DNA of 64,000 nucleotides, taken from the NCBI RefSeq assembly GCF_035917675.1, contig NZ_CP109104.1, forward strand, positions 4,588,001-4,652,000. Direction: 5' to 3'. A program made the translations under genes and the position numbers. This stretch comes from Streptomyces sp. NBC_01775. Lineage in GTDB: Bacteria; Actinomycetota; Actinomycetes; Streptomycetales; Streptomycetaceae. A model generated the notes under the pieces. The model had not been told where the DNA came from and did no database searches. It saw only the letters and a list, made by a program, of their open reading frames with translations. Every line of letters starts with the position of its first letter. The first letter of the stretch is position 1. This document shows, in pieces, positions 19,279 to 27,387 of this stretch.

Positions 19279-19989
19279 TCAGGGCAGCTCGGCGTAGGGG
19301 CGGATCGCCCGCTCGCCGTCGAGATACAGGCTGTTCTGCTCGGGCGGTGCGGGCAGCCCGAGCGCGCTGTCCAGCACCGGGCCGACCTTGCCGCAGCCGG
19401 AGGTGCGGGGAGCGGCGAAGGGCTCCGCCACCACGTCCGGCATCTGTCCGGGCGCCGGGTTCCCGGCTGCCTGCAAGGTCAGCTGGACCGGCTTCGCCTC
19501 GCTGCCTATCGCACAGCCGCGCGGCAGCAGCGGGCCGCTGCTGAGGCCGAGGGTCAGCGCCAGCTCTCCCATCCGCTCTTCGTTGGAGTGGAAGTCGAAC
19601 GAGCCTCCATAGCGCAACTTCATCCGCAGCGGAGTGCCCGGCACTGGCACGGGGTCGGCCTCCAAGCCCCCGAAGACCTGATGGAATTCGCCGTCTATCC
19701 GACCCTCGGCATGGGTGATGACGACCGGCTCCTTCAGCGGCACGTGTGCCTTACCTATCGTCAGGCTGCCCGTCGCCGTGATCACCTCGCACCGCCACAG
19801 CGCCGGGTCCGCGCCCTCGGGCAGCTCGGCGCGGGCGGGGCAGGAGGTGAACGTCCCCTCCACGCCCCCGCGCTCCTCAGCAGCCGCCGGCGACGCCGCG
19901 CAGAGCGTGGCGGCCATGGTGGCCAGCGTCAGCCCGAGTACGGCCCCCGCGACCCGTCGTGAACGAAACGATCCACGCACTGTGAACAC
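19279..19989 (-). CDS. Secreted protein of unknown function
   Basis: 236 aa. A Sec signal peptide is clear: basic start (RGSFRSRR), hydrophobic core to about residue 32, and an AxA-type site (SPAAAEE). The mature part has several Cys and looks like a compact beta-rich exported domain; no family recognised. The start is GTG at 19989 with GGGGGAG just upstream. The gene is divergent from an ArsR-like regulator, and half-sites between them suggest it is the regulated gene. Confidence 0.75.
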   Translation of the reverse strand: MFTVRGSFRSRRVAGAVLGLTLATMAATLCAASPAAAEERGGVEGTFTSCPARAELPEGADPALWRCEVITATGSLTIGKAHVPLKEPVVITHAEGRIDGEFHQVFGGLEADPVPVPGTPLRMKLRYGGSFDFHSNEERMGELALTLGLSSGPLLPRGCAIGSEAKPVQLTLQAAGNPAPGQMPDVVAEPFAAPRTSGCGKVGPVLDSALGLPAPPEQNSLYLDGERAIRPYAELP

Positions 19990-20055
19990 AGCTCTCCCCC
20001 TTGGTCGTTGGCCGAGTGTCTGTCTCCCGGCCTCGCCCCATCAGCATTGCAGAAC

Positions 20056-20099
20056 TTTCTCTGCATAGAAAGCTTTGCAGAGAAAATCATGCAGAGAAA
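20056..20099. promoter_or_regulatory. Operator cluster between secreted protein and ArsR-like regulator
   Basis: TTTCTCTGCA (20056-20065) and TGCAGAGAAA (20076-20085) form a 10-bp inverted repeat, and TGCAGAGAAA recurs in direct orientation at 20090-20099, 26 bp before the regulator's start. The patch is strikingly AT-rich for this genome. Confidence 0.7.
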
Positions 20100-20124
20100 A
20101 ATCTGCGACGCGTAGACTGGGGGC

Positions 20125-20739
20125 ATGACTGAGCAGGACGACGAGCCACGCCGCACCATCAGCGACCCCGGAACCCTCAAGGCGCTCGCGCACCCCCTGC
20201 GCCTGAAGATCCTTCGCAGACTGGGCACTTCGGGCCCCGCCACGGCGACGACCCTGGCCGCGGTGCTCGGCGAGAACACGGGAACGCTCAGCTACCACCT
20301 GCGCCAGCTGGAGCGCGGCGGATTCATCGAGGACGACCCGGACCGTTCGGCGGGCGGCCGGGAGCGGTGGTGGCGCGGCGTACGCGGGCTGGACGTACGA
20401 CGGCCGCCGCAGGAGGAGTTGACGACCGCCGAGCGTGCCGTGCTGGGGGAGCTGGACCGGATGCGCATGGAGGAGGACATCGGCCTCGCGCGGCGCTACA
20501 CCCTCGAACACCCGGACGCGGAAGGCTGGATGCGCGGCTCCCGCAGTCTCACGCATCTCACCCGGGAAGAGCTGAGCGCGTTTCACGACGCGTATCTGGA
20601 GCTGGTGCAGCGCTTCGCGCGGGGCCCCCGCGAGGCCGCGCCCGGGTCCCGTCCCATCGCACTGCGCTGGTTCGGGGTGCCGGTGGACGAACCCGAGGAG
20701 GCGACGCCGGATCAGGAAGAGGAAAGGGAGGGGCAGTAG
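20125..20739 (+). CDS. ArsR-like winged-helix transcriptional regulator
   Basis: 204 aa. A winged HTH covers residues 10-85 (TLKALAHPLRLKILRRL, ATTLAAVLGENTGTLSYHLR, FIEDDPDR), the HTH_20/ArsR type. No metal-binding Cys set is evident, so it may sense a small molecule or protein state instead. Its own promoter region carries three half-sites, suggesting autoregulation and control of the divergent secreted protein. Confidence 0.85.
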   Translation: MTEQDDEPRRTISDPGTLKALAHPLRLKILRRLGTSGPATATTLAAVLGENTGTLSYHLRQLERGGFIEDDPDRSAGGRERWWRGVRGLDVRRPPQEELTTAERAVLGELDRMRMEEDIGLARRYTLEHPDAEGWMRGSRSLTHLTREELSAFHDAYLELVQRFARGPREAAPGSRPIALRWFGVPVDEPEEATPDQEEEREGQ

Positions 20740-20864
20740 AGATCAGACGTACTGAATGCCTGCCTCCGGCCCGGGTACTCGCGGCCCGGTAAGCGAACCG
20801 GCCCGGGAAACGAGCCAGTTCGGGGAACGAGCCAGTGGCTCAACCGAGCTTGGAGGCACCATTC

Positions 20865-21092
20865 ATGGGCATCGTCGTGTGCATCGGCATGATGGCCGTG
20901 GGCGCGATCCTGACCCTGGCCGTCGACTGGGACGTCAGCGGTCTCAACGTCGACGTCATGGGCATCATCCTGCTCCTCGTCGGCACCATCGGCCTGTGCG
21001 CCTACATCAGCATCCTGAAGCGCCGCCGCGTGCAGCCTCCGGCCCCGGGCGCACCGGTGGTCGAAGAGGTCAACAAGCACCACTGGGAGTGA
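20865..21092 (+). CDS. Small two-helix membrane protein (DUF6458-like)
   Basis: 75 aa. Two hydrophobic helices (residues 2-20 and 28-50) with a short VDWDVSGLNVDVMG turn between them, then a basic cytoplasmic tail (KRRRVQPP). This matches the small DUF6458 actinobacterial membrane proteins; function unknown. ATG 20865 is preceded by TTGGAGG at good spacing; a longer in-frame start at 20835 has no ribosome binding site. Just upstream (about 20797-20835) an AACGAGCCAGT word is repeated twice. Confidence 0.75.
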   Translation: MGIVVCIGMMAVGAILTLAVDWDVSGLNVDVMGIILLLVGTIGLCAYISILKRRRVQPPAPGAPVVEEVNKHHWE

Positions 21093-21166
21093 GGGGGTGA
21101 GGAGGCCCCCGGCCCCTGTCACCCTCAGCTCCTGTTCGCGTCCCGCCCCGACCCGCGTCCGGGCTC

Positions 21167-23101
21167 CTACTCGTCCAGCCCCTTCTCGTCCATCCCGGCG
21201 AGCACCAGGGGCAGGCGGTCGGCGCCGTCTGCCGTGAGGCGCACCGGAACACCCCAGTCCTGCTGGTGCACATGGCAGGCGGGGAACTCGCCCTCCTCGT
21301 CGCAGGAGGCGGCCATGGCGGAGATGTGCAGGACACCCTCTGTGCCCTCGCCCCCGGCCAGCCGTACCTCGCGCATCAGCTCCGTTCCCTGCCCGTCACC
21401 CTGTTCGAGGAGTTCGGGCGGGGTCGCGCTCACGATGAGCCGGGTCGAGGGGCCGTAGCGGGTGTCGAGCTTCTGGCCGGGGGGCGCCTGGAAGACCACG
21501 TCCAGCCGCAGCACACCTGCCGCGACCTCGGTGGCGGCGCGCTGCGTACGGTGCGCGACGCCCTCCACCCGTACCGCGTCCTCGGGCAGCCGAAGCCTGG
21601 TCAGCCGGTGGCGCGCCGACTCCACCACCACGATCTCGCCCGAGCCGTCGGACGCCAGCACCGCGTCCGACGGCTCGCGCAGGTCGGTCGCCAAGGTGCT
21701 GACCTCACCAGTCGCCGGGTCGAAGCGGCGCAGCGCGTGGTTGTAGGTGTCCGATACGGCCACCGACCCGTCCGGCAGCGCCGTGACGCCCAACGGATGC
21801 TGCAAGAGTGCCTGGTCGGCGGGGCCGTCGCGGTGCCCGAAGTCGAACAGTCCGGTGCCCACGGCCGTGTGGACGACGAACCCTCCGTCGCCGCCCTGCG
21901 AGGTGTCCTGCGAGCCGTCCTGCGAGGTGCCGTCGCCCCGCGAAGTGTCGGCGCGCTCGACCCAGCGCAGCGCGCTCGTCTCGGAGTCGGCGAGCCACAA
22001 TCTCGCTTCATCCGGTGCGACGGCGAGCCCGGAGGGCTGCGCGAACCAGGATTGCGCCGCCGGGCCGTCCACCAAGCCCTCGTTGGTCGTGCCCGCCTCG
22101 GCCCGTACGGTCCCGCTCTCCGGGTCGTACGTCCACAGCTGGTGCACGCCCGCCATGGCGATCCACGCGCGGTCCGCGAACCAGGCCACGTCCCAGGGCG
22201 AGGAGAGCGCGACCTCGCGCGCGGGGCCGTCGGTAGGAGCGCCCTGCCACCACTGCGCGCCCGTGCCGGCCACGGTCGTCACCGCACCGGTGGCCAGGTC
22301 GAGGCGGCGCAGCGCGTGGTTGACAGTGTCGGCGACGAGGACGTCGCCGCCGGGCAGCGGCGCGAGCCCCTGCGGCTCGTTGAAACGTGCTTCATCCGGT
22401 GCGCCGTCCACCAGACCGCGCTCTCCCGTGCCGATACGGCGCAGCGCGGTCTCGCCGTCGGATGCCAGCTCCACCAGCTGGTGGCGGGTGGTGTCCGAGA
22501 CGAGATAGCCGCCATCCGGCAGCGCGAGGGCCTTCCCCGGAAAGCGGAGGTCCGTCGCGACGGGCTCGGGCGGCACGTACGGGCCCTCGCCGCGCCGCAG
22601 GGTGCCCTTGGCCTCGTGCTCGGCCTCCAGCTCCCCGATGAGCTTCTCGATCGCGTGCACATGGCCCTCGCCCGCGTGCTGGGCCACCACGTAGCCCTCC
22701 GGGTCGATCACGACGAGTGTGGGCCAGGCGCGGACCGCGTACTGCTTCCACGTCGCCAGGTCCGGGTCGTCGAGCACCGGATGCTCCACGCCGTACCGCT
22801 CGACCGCGTCCACGACGGCGGCGTGCTCGGCCTCGTGCACGAACTTCGGCGAGTGCACGCCAACGACCACAACCGTGTCCTGGTGCCGCTCCTCCAGCTC
22901 GCGCAGCTCGTCCAGGACGTGCAGGCAGTTGACGCAGCAGAAGGTCCAGAAGTCGACGATCACGCACTTGCCGCGCAGCGAGGCGAGGTCGAGCTGCTCC
23001 CCACCCGTGTTCAGCCAGCCGCCCGCGCCGGACAGCTCGGGGGCGCGGACGCGGGGCCGGGGGGCGGGGGTGGGAGCGGAGGGGGCGGCCGAGTCGTTCA
23101 T
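21167..23101 (-). CDS. Thioredoxin-like/NHL-repeat protein (NHLRC2-like)
   Basis: 644 aa. An N-terminal thioredoxin-like domain (residues 30-180, with FWTFCCVNCLHVLDEL, a CVNC redox motif) is followed by an NHL beta-propeller (about 200-540; repeated LPDG-YLVSDT/HALRR patterns) and a C-terminal beta domain. This is the architecture of human NHLRC2. A role in thiol redox chemistry is likely; partner unknown. The ATG at 23101 is taken because upstream codons are Arg-rich low-complexity overlapping a repeat array. Two copies of a dispersed 15-mer (22005-22019, 22389-22403) lie inside it and use codons rare here (AGA, TTG). Confidence 0.88.
   Translation of the reverse strand: MNDSAAPSAPTPAPRPRVRAPELSGAGGWLNTGGEQLDLASLRGKCVIVDFWTFCCVNCLHVLDELRELEERHQDTVVVVGVHSPKFVHEAEHAAVVDAVERYGVEHPVLDDPDLATWKQYAVRAWPTLVVIDPEGYVVAQHAGEGHVHAIEKLIGELEAEHEAKGTLRRGEGPYVPPEPVATDLRFPGKALALPDGGYLVSDTTRHQLVELASDGETALRRIGTGERGLVDGAPDEARFNEPQGLAPLPGGDVLVADTVNHALRRLDLATGAVTTVAGTGAQWWQGAPTDGPAREVALSSPWDVAWFADRAWIAMAGVHQLWTYDPESGTVRAEAGTTNEGLVDGPAAQSWFAQPSGLAVAPDEARLWLADSETSALRWVERADTSRGDGTSQDGSQDTSQGGDGGFVVHTAVGTGLFDFGHRDGPADQALLQHPLGVTALPDGSVAVSDTYNHALRRFDPATGEVSTLATDLREPSDAVLASDGSGEIVVVESARHRLTRLRLPEDAVRVEGVAHRTQRAATEVAAGVLRLDVVFQAPPGQKLDTRYGPSTRLIVSATPPELLEQGDGQGTELMREVRLAGGEGTEGVLHISAMAASCDEEGEFPACHVHQQDWGVPVRLTADGADRLPLVLAGMDEKGLDE
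22005..22019. repeat. Dispersed GCTTCATCCGGTGCG word, copy 1
   Basis: Exact 15-mer also at 22389-22403 and 45769-45783; a 14-base version is at 54660-54673, and CCGGATGAAGCAAGATTG in moeA (48861-48878) differs from the extended complement of this copy by one base. Confidence 0.6.
22389..22403. repeat. Dispersed GCTTCATCCGGTGCG word, copy 2
   Basis: Second exact copy in the same gene, again encoding Ala-Pro-Asp-Glu-Ala on the minus strand. Confidence 0.6.
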
Positions 23102-23130
23102 AGCTCCAGACTGCCACTCCCCGACGAGAG

Positions 23131-23233
23131 CGCCGCTCCGGGCCGCCGCGGAGCGGGTCCGGACCGCCCCTCGCCGCTTCCGGGCCGCCGCACGCCGCCT
23201 CCGGGCCACCGCACGCCGCTCCGGGCCGCTCGA
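23131..23233. repeat. 21-bp tandem repeats upstream of the NHLRC2-like gene
   Basis: Three head-to-tail units of CGCCGC-TCCGGGCC-CCGCA type (starting 23172, 23193 and 23214) plus an isolated copy at 23131. They occupy most of the 233-bp gap before the NHLRC2-like gene, so its promoter lies inside or beyond them. Confidence 0.7.
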
Positions 23234-23334
23234 CCGCTCTCACCGGCCCGGCAGACCCACACAGACCTTGCGCCCCACAGGCTCTCGCAAGCCCCCGGGT
23301 GGCCACCCGAGCCCCGGGCGGCCACCCGCGAGGG

Positions 23335-24147
23335 TCAGAGCACGCGGTCCTTCAGTACCGGAAAGGACTCTCGCACCTTGTCGACCTGGGACAGGTCGAG
23401 GTCGGCTGTGATCACCGTCTCCTCCGAGCCGGTGGTCTCCGCGAGCACGTCGCCCCACGGGTCGATGATCGCGCTGCGGCCCGCCTGGGCGACGCCCGCG
23501 TGGGTGCCGGCCGTGCCGCAGGCGAGCACGAAGCTCTGGTTCTCCACGGCGCGGGTGCGCGCGAACAGCGTCCAGTGCTCGGCGCGCTTGGCGGGCCAGC
23601 CCGCCGGGACGACCAGCACCCGTGCGCCCTCCGGCTCGGCGTCCACCAAAGCGCGGAACAGCTCGGGGAAGCGCAGGTCGTAGCAGGTGGCGAGGCCAAG
23701 GGTGGCCTGCGGGTGGGGCACGGTCACCGGCTGGGTGCCGGCCGTCATCAGCGCGGCCTCGCCCCGGTCGAAGCCGAAGCGGTGGATCTTGCGGTAGGTG
23801 CGGACCAGTTCGCCGGAGGGGGAGAAGACCAGGGAGGTGTTGTAGAGGGCCCCGGCCTCGTGGCCCTTCTCGACGATCGAGCCGGCGTGCAGCCACACTC
23901 CCGCGTCGCGCGCCGCCGCCGACATGGCCAGCGCGGTCGGCCCGCTGGCCGGGTCCGCGTCCTCGGCCTCCGTCGCGAAGCGGTCGTAGGCGAAGGCGCC
24001 GACCGCCCACAACTCGGGCAGCACCACCAGGTCCGCGCCCTCTTGAGCGCGTACGAGCGAAGCGACCCGCTCCCGCCGGGAATTGACCGATTCATCCGGG
24101 TCTACCTGGATCTGGAGAAGAGAAGCGCGCACCGTACCACCGTCCAT
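23335..24147 (-). CDS. Nitrilase-superfamily carbon-nitrogen hydrolase
   Basis: 270 aa from the ATG at 24147 (an in-frame GTG at 24132 is possible). The catalytic triad is visible: Glu in VVLPELWAVG, Lys in TYRKIHRFGF, Cys in CYDLRFPELFR. These enzymes hydrolyse amides such as omega-amidic acids or deaminated glutathione; the exact substrate cannot be fixed. It is divergent from the MDMPI-family gene with a 116-bp shared control region. Confidence 0.9.
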   Translation of the reverse strand: MDGGTVRASLLQIQVDPDESVNSRRERVASLVRAQEGADLVVLPELWAVGAFAYDRFATEAEDADPASGPTALAMSAAARDAGVWLHAGSIVEKGHEAGALYNTSLVFSPSGELVRTYRKIHRFGFDRGEAALMTAGTQPVTVPHPQATLGLATCYDLRFPELFRALVDAEPEGARVLVVPAGWPAKRAEHWTLFARTRAVENQSFVLACGTAGTHAGVAQAGRSAIIDPWGDVLAETTGSEETVITADLDLSQVDKVRESFPVLKDRVL

Positions 24148-24263
24148 GCGATCGAGGGGGTCGATTGGGCCTAGCATCGTCCCAAAAGCACTGCCGGGGT
24201 GCCCGTGGCAGCGTAACTTGAGAGCACCCAGCCCGCGAACGATCCGTAACGCCGAGGGGTCCC

Positions 24264-25097
24264 GTGACCGACCACCCAAGCCTTCAGCCCTACGTTGACG
24301 CCTGGACCCAGTCCATGGAAGCGATATCCGAGCTGGTCACCCCGCTCGCCGAAGGGGAGTGGAACCGGGCGACCGAGTGCCCCGGCTGGTCCGTTCGTGA
24401 TGTGGTCTCCCACATCATCGGGCTGGAGTGCGAGTTGCTCGGCGATCCGCGCCCTATCCACACACTCCCTCGCGACATTTATCACGTACGCGATGAGACA
24501 AGCCGGCACATGGAGGTCCAGGTCGACGTCCGGCGGCACCACACGGGCCCGGAGATGACCAGTGAGTTCGAGTACACCCTCATCCGGCGCTCCCGGCAGT
24601 TGCGGAACGAGAAGCGAGGACCCGAGGACGAGGTCAGCAGCGTGGTGCCGTTCGGGCCGCGGAAGCTGCCCCTGGAGCAGCAGTTGATGGTGCGCGCGTT
24701 CGATGTCTGGGTGCACGAACAGGACCTCCGGCGCGCGTTGGATACACCGGGCAACCTGGATTCGCCGGGCGCGCACGTGGCGCGGGACGTACTGCTGGCG
24801 GGGCTGCCCAAGGTCGTCGCCAAGGACGCCGGAGTGCCGCCGAACTCCGCCGTGGTCTTCGACGTGAGCGGCCCGATGGAGTTCATGCGGACGGTACGCG
24901 TGGACGCGGCCGGCAAGGCGAGCGTGGACGGCAGTCCCTCGCTGGGCCCCGAGGCGACGCTGTCGCTGGACTGGGAGACCTATCTGCGGCTGGCCACCGG
25001 GCGGGTACGCGCCGACGCCGTCTCCGACCGCGTCAAGACCGAGGGGGACGCCGAGTTGGCGACCGCCATCCTCACCCATTTCTCCGTCACGCCCTGA
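24264..25097 (+). CDS. Maleylpyruvate isomerase-family (MDMPI/DinB-like) protein
   Basis: 277 aa from a GTG. The N-terminal four-helix DinB-like domain has the family's metal/mycothiol motif region (WNRATECPGWSVRDVVSHIIG), with a further His in DVWVHEQDLRRAL. A C-terminal MDMPI/SCP2-like domain follows. Members are mycothiol-dependent enzymes of actinobacteria; only a few are true maleylpyruvate isomerases, so the reaction is not assigned. Confidence 0.85.
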   Translation: MTDHPSLQPYVDAWTQSMEAISELVTPLAEGEWNRATECPGWSVRDVVSHIIGLECELLGDPRPIHTLPRDIYHVRDETSRHMEVQVDVRRHHTGPEMTSEFEYTLIRRSRQLRNEKRGPEDEVSSVVPFGPRKLPLEQQLMVRAFDVWVHEQDLRRALDTPGNLDSPGAHVARDVLLAGLPKVVAKDAGVPPNSAVVFDVSGPMEFMRTVRVDAAGKASVDGSPSLGPEATLSLDWETYLRLATGRVRADAVSDRVKTEGDAELATAILTHFSVTP

Positions 25098-25142
25098 GCG
25101 CTCCCGCGCGCTCCCCCGAGCCCCGTACGCCCGCCCCCACAG

Positions 25143-25214
25143 CGTCGAGCACTTCCTCACACCGTCGAGCACCGCCCCACGCTGTCTCACGGCCTCATCA
25201 GGGCCGTCGAGCAC
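25143..25214. repeat. Three CGTCGAGCAC repeats in a convergent gap
   Basis: CGTCGAGCAC occurs at 25143-25152, 25163-25172 and 25205-25214, spaced by 20 and 42 bp. They lie between the stops of two convergent genes, followed each time by CCGCC- or TTCCTCAC-type sequence. This looks like a decayed tandem repeat; a protein-binding role is possible. Confidence 0.55.
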
Positions 25215-25218
25215 CGCC

Positions 25219-26541
25219 TCACACCGGCACGTGGACCGCCTCGACCCTGCTCGCCACGATGCGCTCCCGCTCCCGCCGCACCGCACGCCCCCGCAGCCGG
25301 ATCACCTGGGCCAGGCCGAGCGCCTGGAGGACGAAGACGCTGGCGAAGGCGATACGGAAGTTGTCGCCTGTCAGGTCGAGGAGTACGCCGACGGCGAGCA
25401 GGGTCGTCATGGAGGCGGTGAAGCCTCCCATGTTGACGATGCCGGACGCGGTCCCCTGGCGTTCGGGCGGATTGGCGGGGCGGGAGAAGTCGAAGCCGAT
25501 CATCGAGCCGGGCCCGCAGGCGCCGAGCACGACGCACAGCACGATCAGCAGCCACATCGGGGAGCGCCCCGGCCAGGCGATGGTGGCCGCCCACACGGTG
25601 GCCGTGGCCAGCACGGTGCCGAACACCAGCGGGGTGCGGGCCGCGTGGTGGCGGGAGATGACCTGGCCGTAGACGAGGCCGCAGCACATGTTCGAGATCA
25701 CCACCAGGGTGAGGAGTTCGCCCGCGGTACCGCGCCCGAGCCCCTGAGCCTCGACCAGGAACGGCATGCCCCACAGCAGCAGGAAGACCATGCCGGGGAA
25801 CTGACAGGTGAAGTGCACCCACATACCCGTCCGGGTGCCGGGCTCCCGCCACGCCGCGGTGATCTGCCGCCGGATGAAGCCCGGACCCGGCCCGCCGTTC
25901 GCCTCCTTGGGGAAGGCGGGGGCCGCGAACCCTTCCGGGTGATCCTTGAGGAAGAAGATCACCAGCAGCAGGATGGCGAACCCGCCCGCCGCGCTGCCCG
26001 CGAAGGTCGGCGTCCACCCGAAGGTGTCGAGGACGCGCGCGAGCACCAGCGTGGTGACGAGGTTGCCGGCCATGCCCATCAGCGCCGCGACCTGCGCGAT
26101 CACGGGCCCGCGCCGGGCAGGGAACCACCGTGCGCCCAGCCGTAGTACGGCGATGAACGTCATCGCGTCCCCGCAGCCGAGCAGGGCGCGCGAGGCCAGC
26201 GCCATGGCGTACGAGCCGGAGACGGCGAAGCCGAACTGCCCTGCGGTGAACAGCACCACGCCCAGCAGCAGGATGCGCTTGGTGCCCCAGCGGTCCACGA
26301 GCAGACCCACGGGGATCTGCATGCCCGCGTAGACGAGGAGCTGGAGGATGGAGAAGCTGGAGAGGGCGGAAGCGTTGATTCCGAAGCGGTCCGCGGCGTC
26401 GATTCCGGCCACACCGAGACTGGTGCGATAGGTGACGGCGACGAAGTAGACCGCGACGCCGATGCCCCACACCCACATGGCGCGCGCGCCGCCCGGCGGG
26501 TCGCCGGGCAGGCGTATGTCCGTCGAGGCGGCTGAACTCAT
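25219..26541 (-). CDS. MFS transporter (12 helices)
   Basis: 440 aa. Twelve hydrophobic segments, with LVDRWGTKRILLLG after helix 2, the signature loop of metabolite MFS carriers of the anion:cation symporter/oxalate-formate kind. The upstream gene is an FCD-type GntR regulator whose stop overlaps this start (ATGA), so the two are co-translated and the transporter probably imports an organic acid sensed by that regulator. Substrate unknown. Confidence 0.87.
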   Translation of the reverse strand: MSSAASTDIRLPGDPPGGARAMWVWGIGVAVYFVAVTYRTSLGVAGIDAADRFGINASALSSFSILQLLVYAGMQIPVGLLVDRWGTKRILLLGVVLFTAGQFGFAVSGSYAMALASRALLGCGDAMTFIAVLRLGARWFPARRGPVIAQVAALMGMAGNLVTTLVLARVLDTFGWTPTFAGSAAGGFAILLLVIFFLKDHPEGFAAPAFPKEANGGPGPGFIRRQITAAWREPGTRTGMWVHFTCQFPGMVFLLLWGMPFLVEAQGLGRGTAGELLTLVVISNMCCGLVYGQVISRHHAARTPLVFGTVLATATVWAATIAWPGRSPMWLLIVLCVVLGACGPGSMIGFDFSRPANPPERQGTASGIVNMGGFTASMTTLLAVGVLLDLTGDNFRIAFASVFVLQALGLAQVIRLRGRAVRRERERIVASRVEAVHVPV

Positions 26542-27269
26542 CGGGGCGCACCGCCCCCGAGCCCGTCGTCGAGCCCGCGACCGAGCCCCTCGTCCAGCCC
26601 GCGCCCGTCCCCGCGCCTGTCCTCGCCGCGTACCAGGTGTCGTACGCGGCTGACGTGCTGGTGGACGGCGAGCGCCGCCGCCTCCGTGTCGCCCTCGCGA
26701 AGGGCGCGCAGGATGTCGCTGTGCTCGGTGAGGTTCTTCGCGATCCGCTCGGGGTGCGCGTGCATCACCGCGACGCCCATGCGCAGCTGGCGGTCACGGA
26801 GCTGGTCGTAGAGGCGGGTGAGGATCTGGTTGCCCGTCGCCTTGACGATCGTGGCGTGAAAGCAGCGGTCGGCCACGGAGACGGCGGCCAGGTCGCCGGC
26901 GGCGGCGTGCGCGCGCTGCTCCTCCAGCAGCTCCTCCAGTCGTCGGACGAGCGCGTCGGAGACGGGCACCGCGCGGTGCACGGCGTGCTGTTCGACCAGC
27001 AGCCGGGTCTCGACCACGTCCTCGATCTCCTGCGCCGACACGGGCAGGACGAGCGCGCCCTTCTTGGGGTAGAGCTGGATGAGTCCCTCGACCTCCAGCC
27101 GGAGCAGGGCCTCGCGCACAGGTGTTCTGGACACCCCGACGGCCTCGGCCAGCTCGCCCTCGGTCAGGAGCATGCCGCCCTCGTAGTGCCGCTCCAGAAC
27201 AGCTTGCTTGACGTAGTGGTACACGCGTTCTGCGGCAGGGGGCTGTCTGACGGCGGCAGCGGAAGGCAT
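26538..27269 (-). CDS. GntR-family regulator, FCD subfamily
   Basis: 243 aa from the ATG at 27269. A winged HTH (residues 10-75; LTEGELAEAVGVSRTPVREAL) is followed by an all-helical FCD domain with the metal-coordinating His pattern (FHATIVKATGNQ, EHSDILRALREGD). FCD regulators sense organic acids. The C-terminal 25 residues are an Arg/Gly/Asp-rich repeat tail (GLDEGLGRGLDDGLGGG), another low-complexity end typical of this window. Confidence 0.9.
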   Translation of the reverse strand: MPSAAAVRQPPAAERVYHYVKQAVLERHYEGGMLLTEGELAEAVGVSRTPVREALLRLEVEGLIQLYPKKGALVLPVSAQEIEDVVETRLLVEQHAVHRAVPVSDALVRRLEELLEEQRAHAAAGDLAAVSVADRCFHATIVKATGNQILTRLYDQLRDRQLRMGVAVMHAHPERIAKNLTEHSDILRALREGDTEAAALAVHQHVSRVRHLVRGEDRRGDGRGLDEGLGRGLDDGLGGGAPR

Positions 27270-27300
27270 GTGCACACCATAGATACAACAGAGATTCAAA

Positions 27301-27335
27301 CGAAGGCGCCGTCCACGATTCGGACGGCGCCTTCG
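27301..27335 (-). terminator. Terminator of the first BCKDH operon
   Basis: CGAAGGCGCCGTCC (27301-27314) pairs perfectly with 27322-27335, a 14-bp stem with a 7-nt loop. On the minus strand it is followed by TTTGAATCTC. It separates the E2 gene from the GntR-MFS operon. Confidence 0.85.
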
Positions 27336-27387
27336 GACTGTGGATCCGGAATGGACTCGGACTATGGATTCGGCCTGTGGAGAGGGC

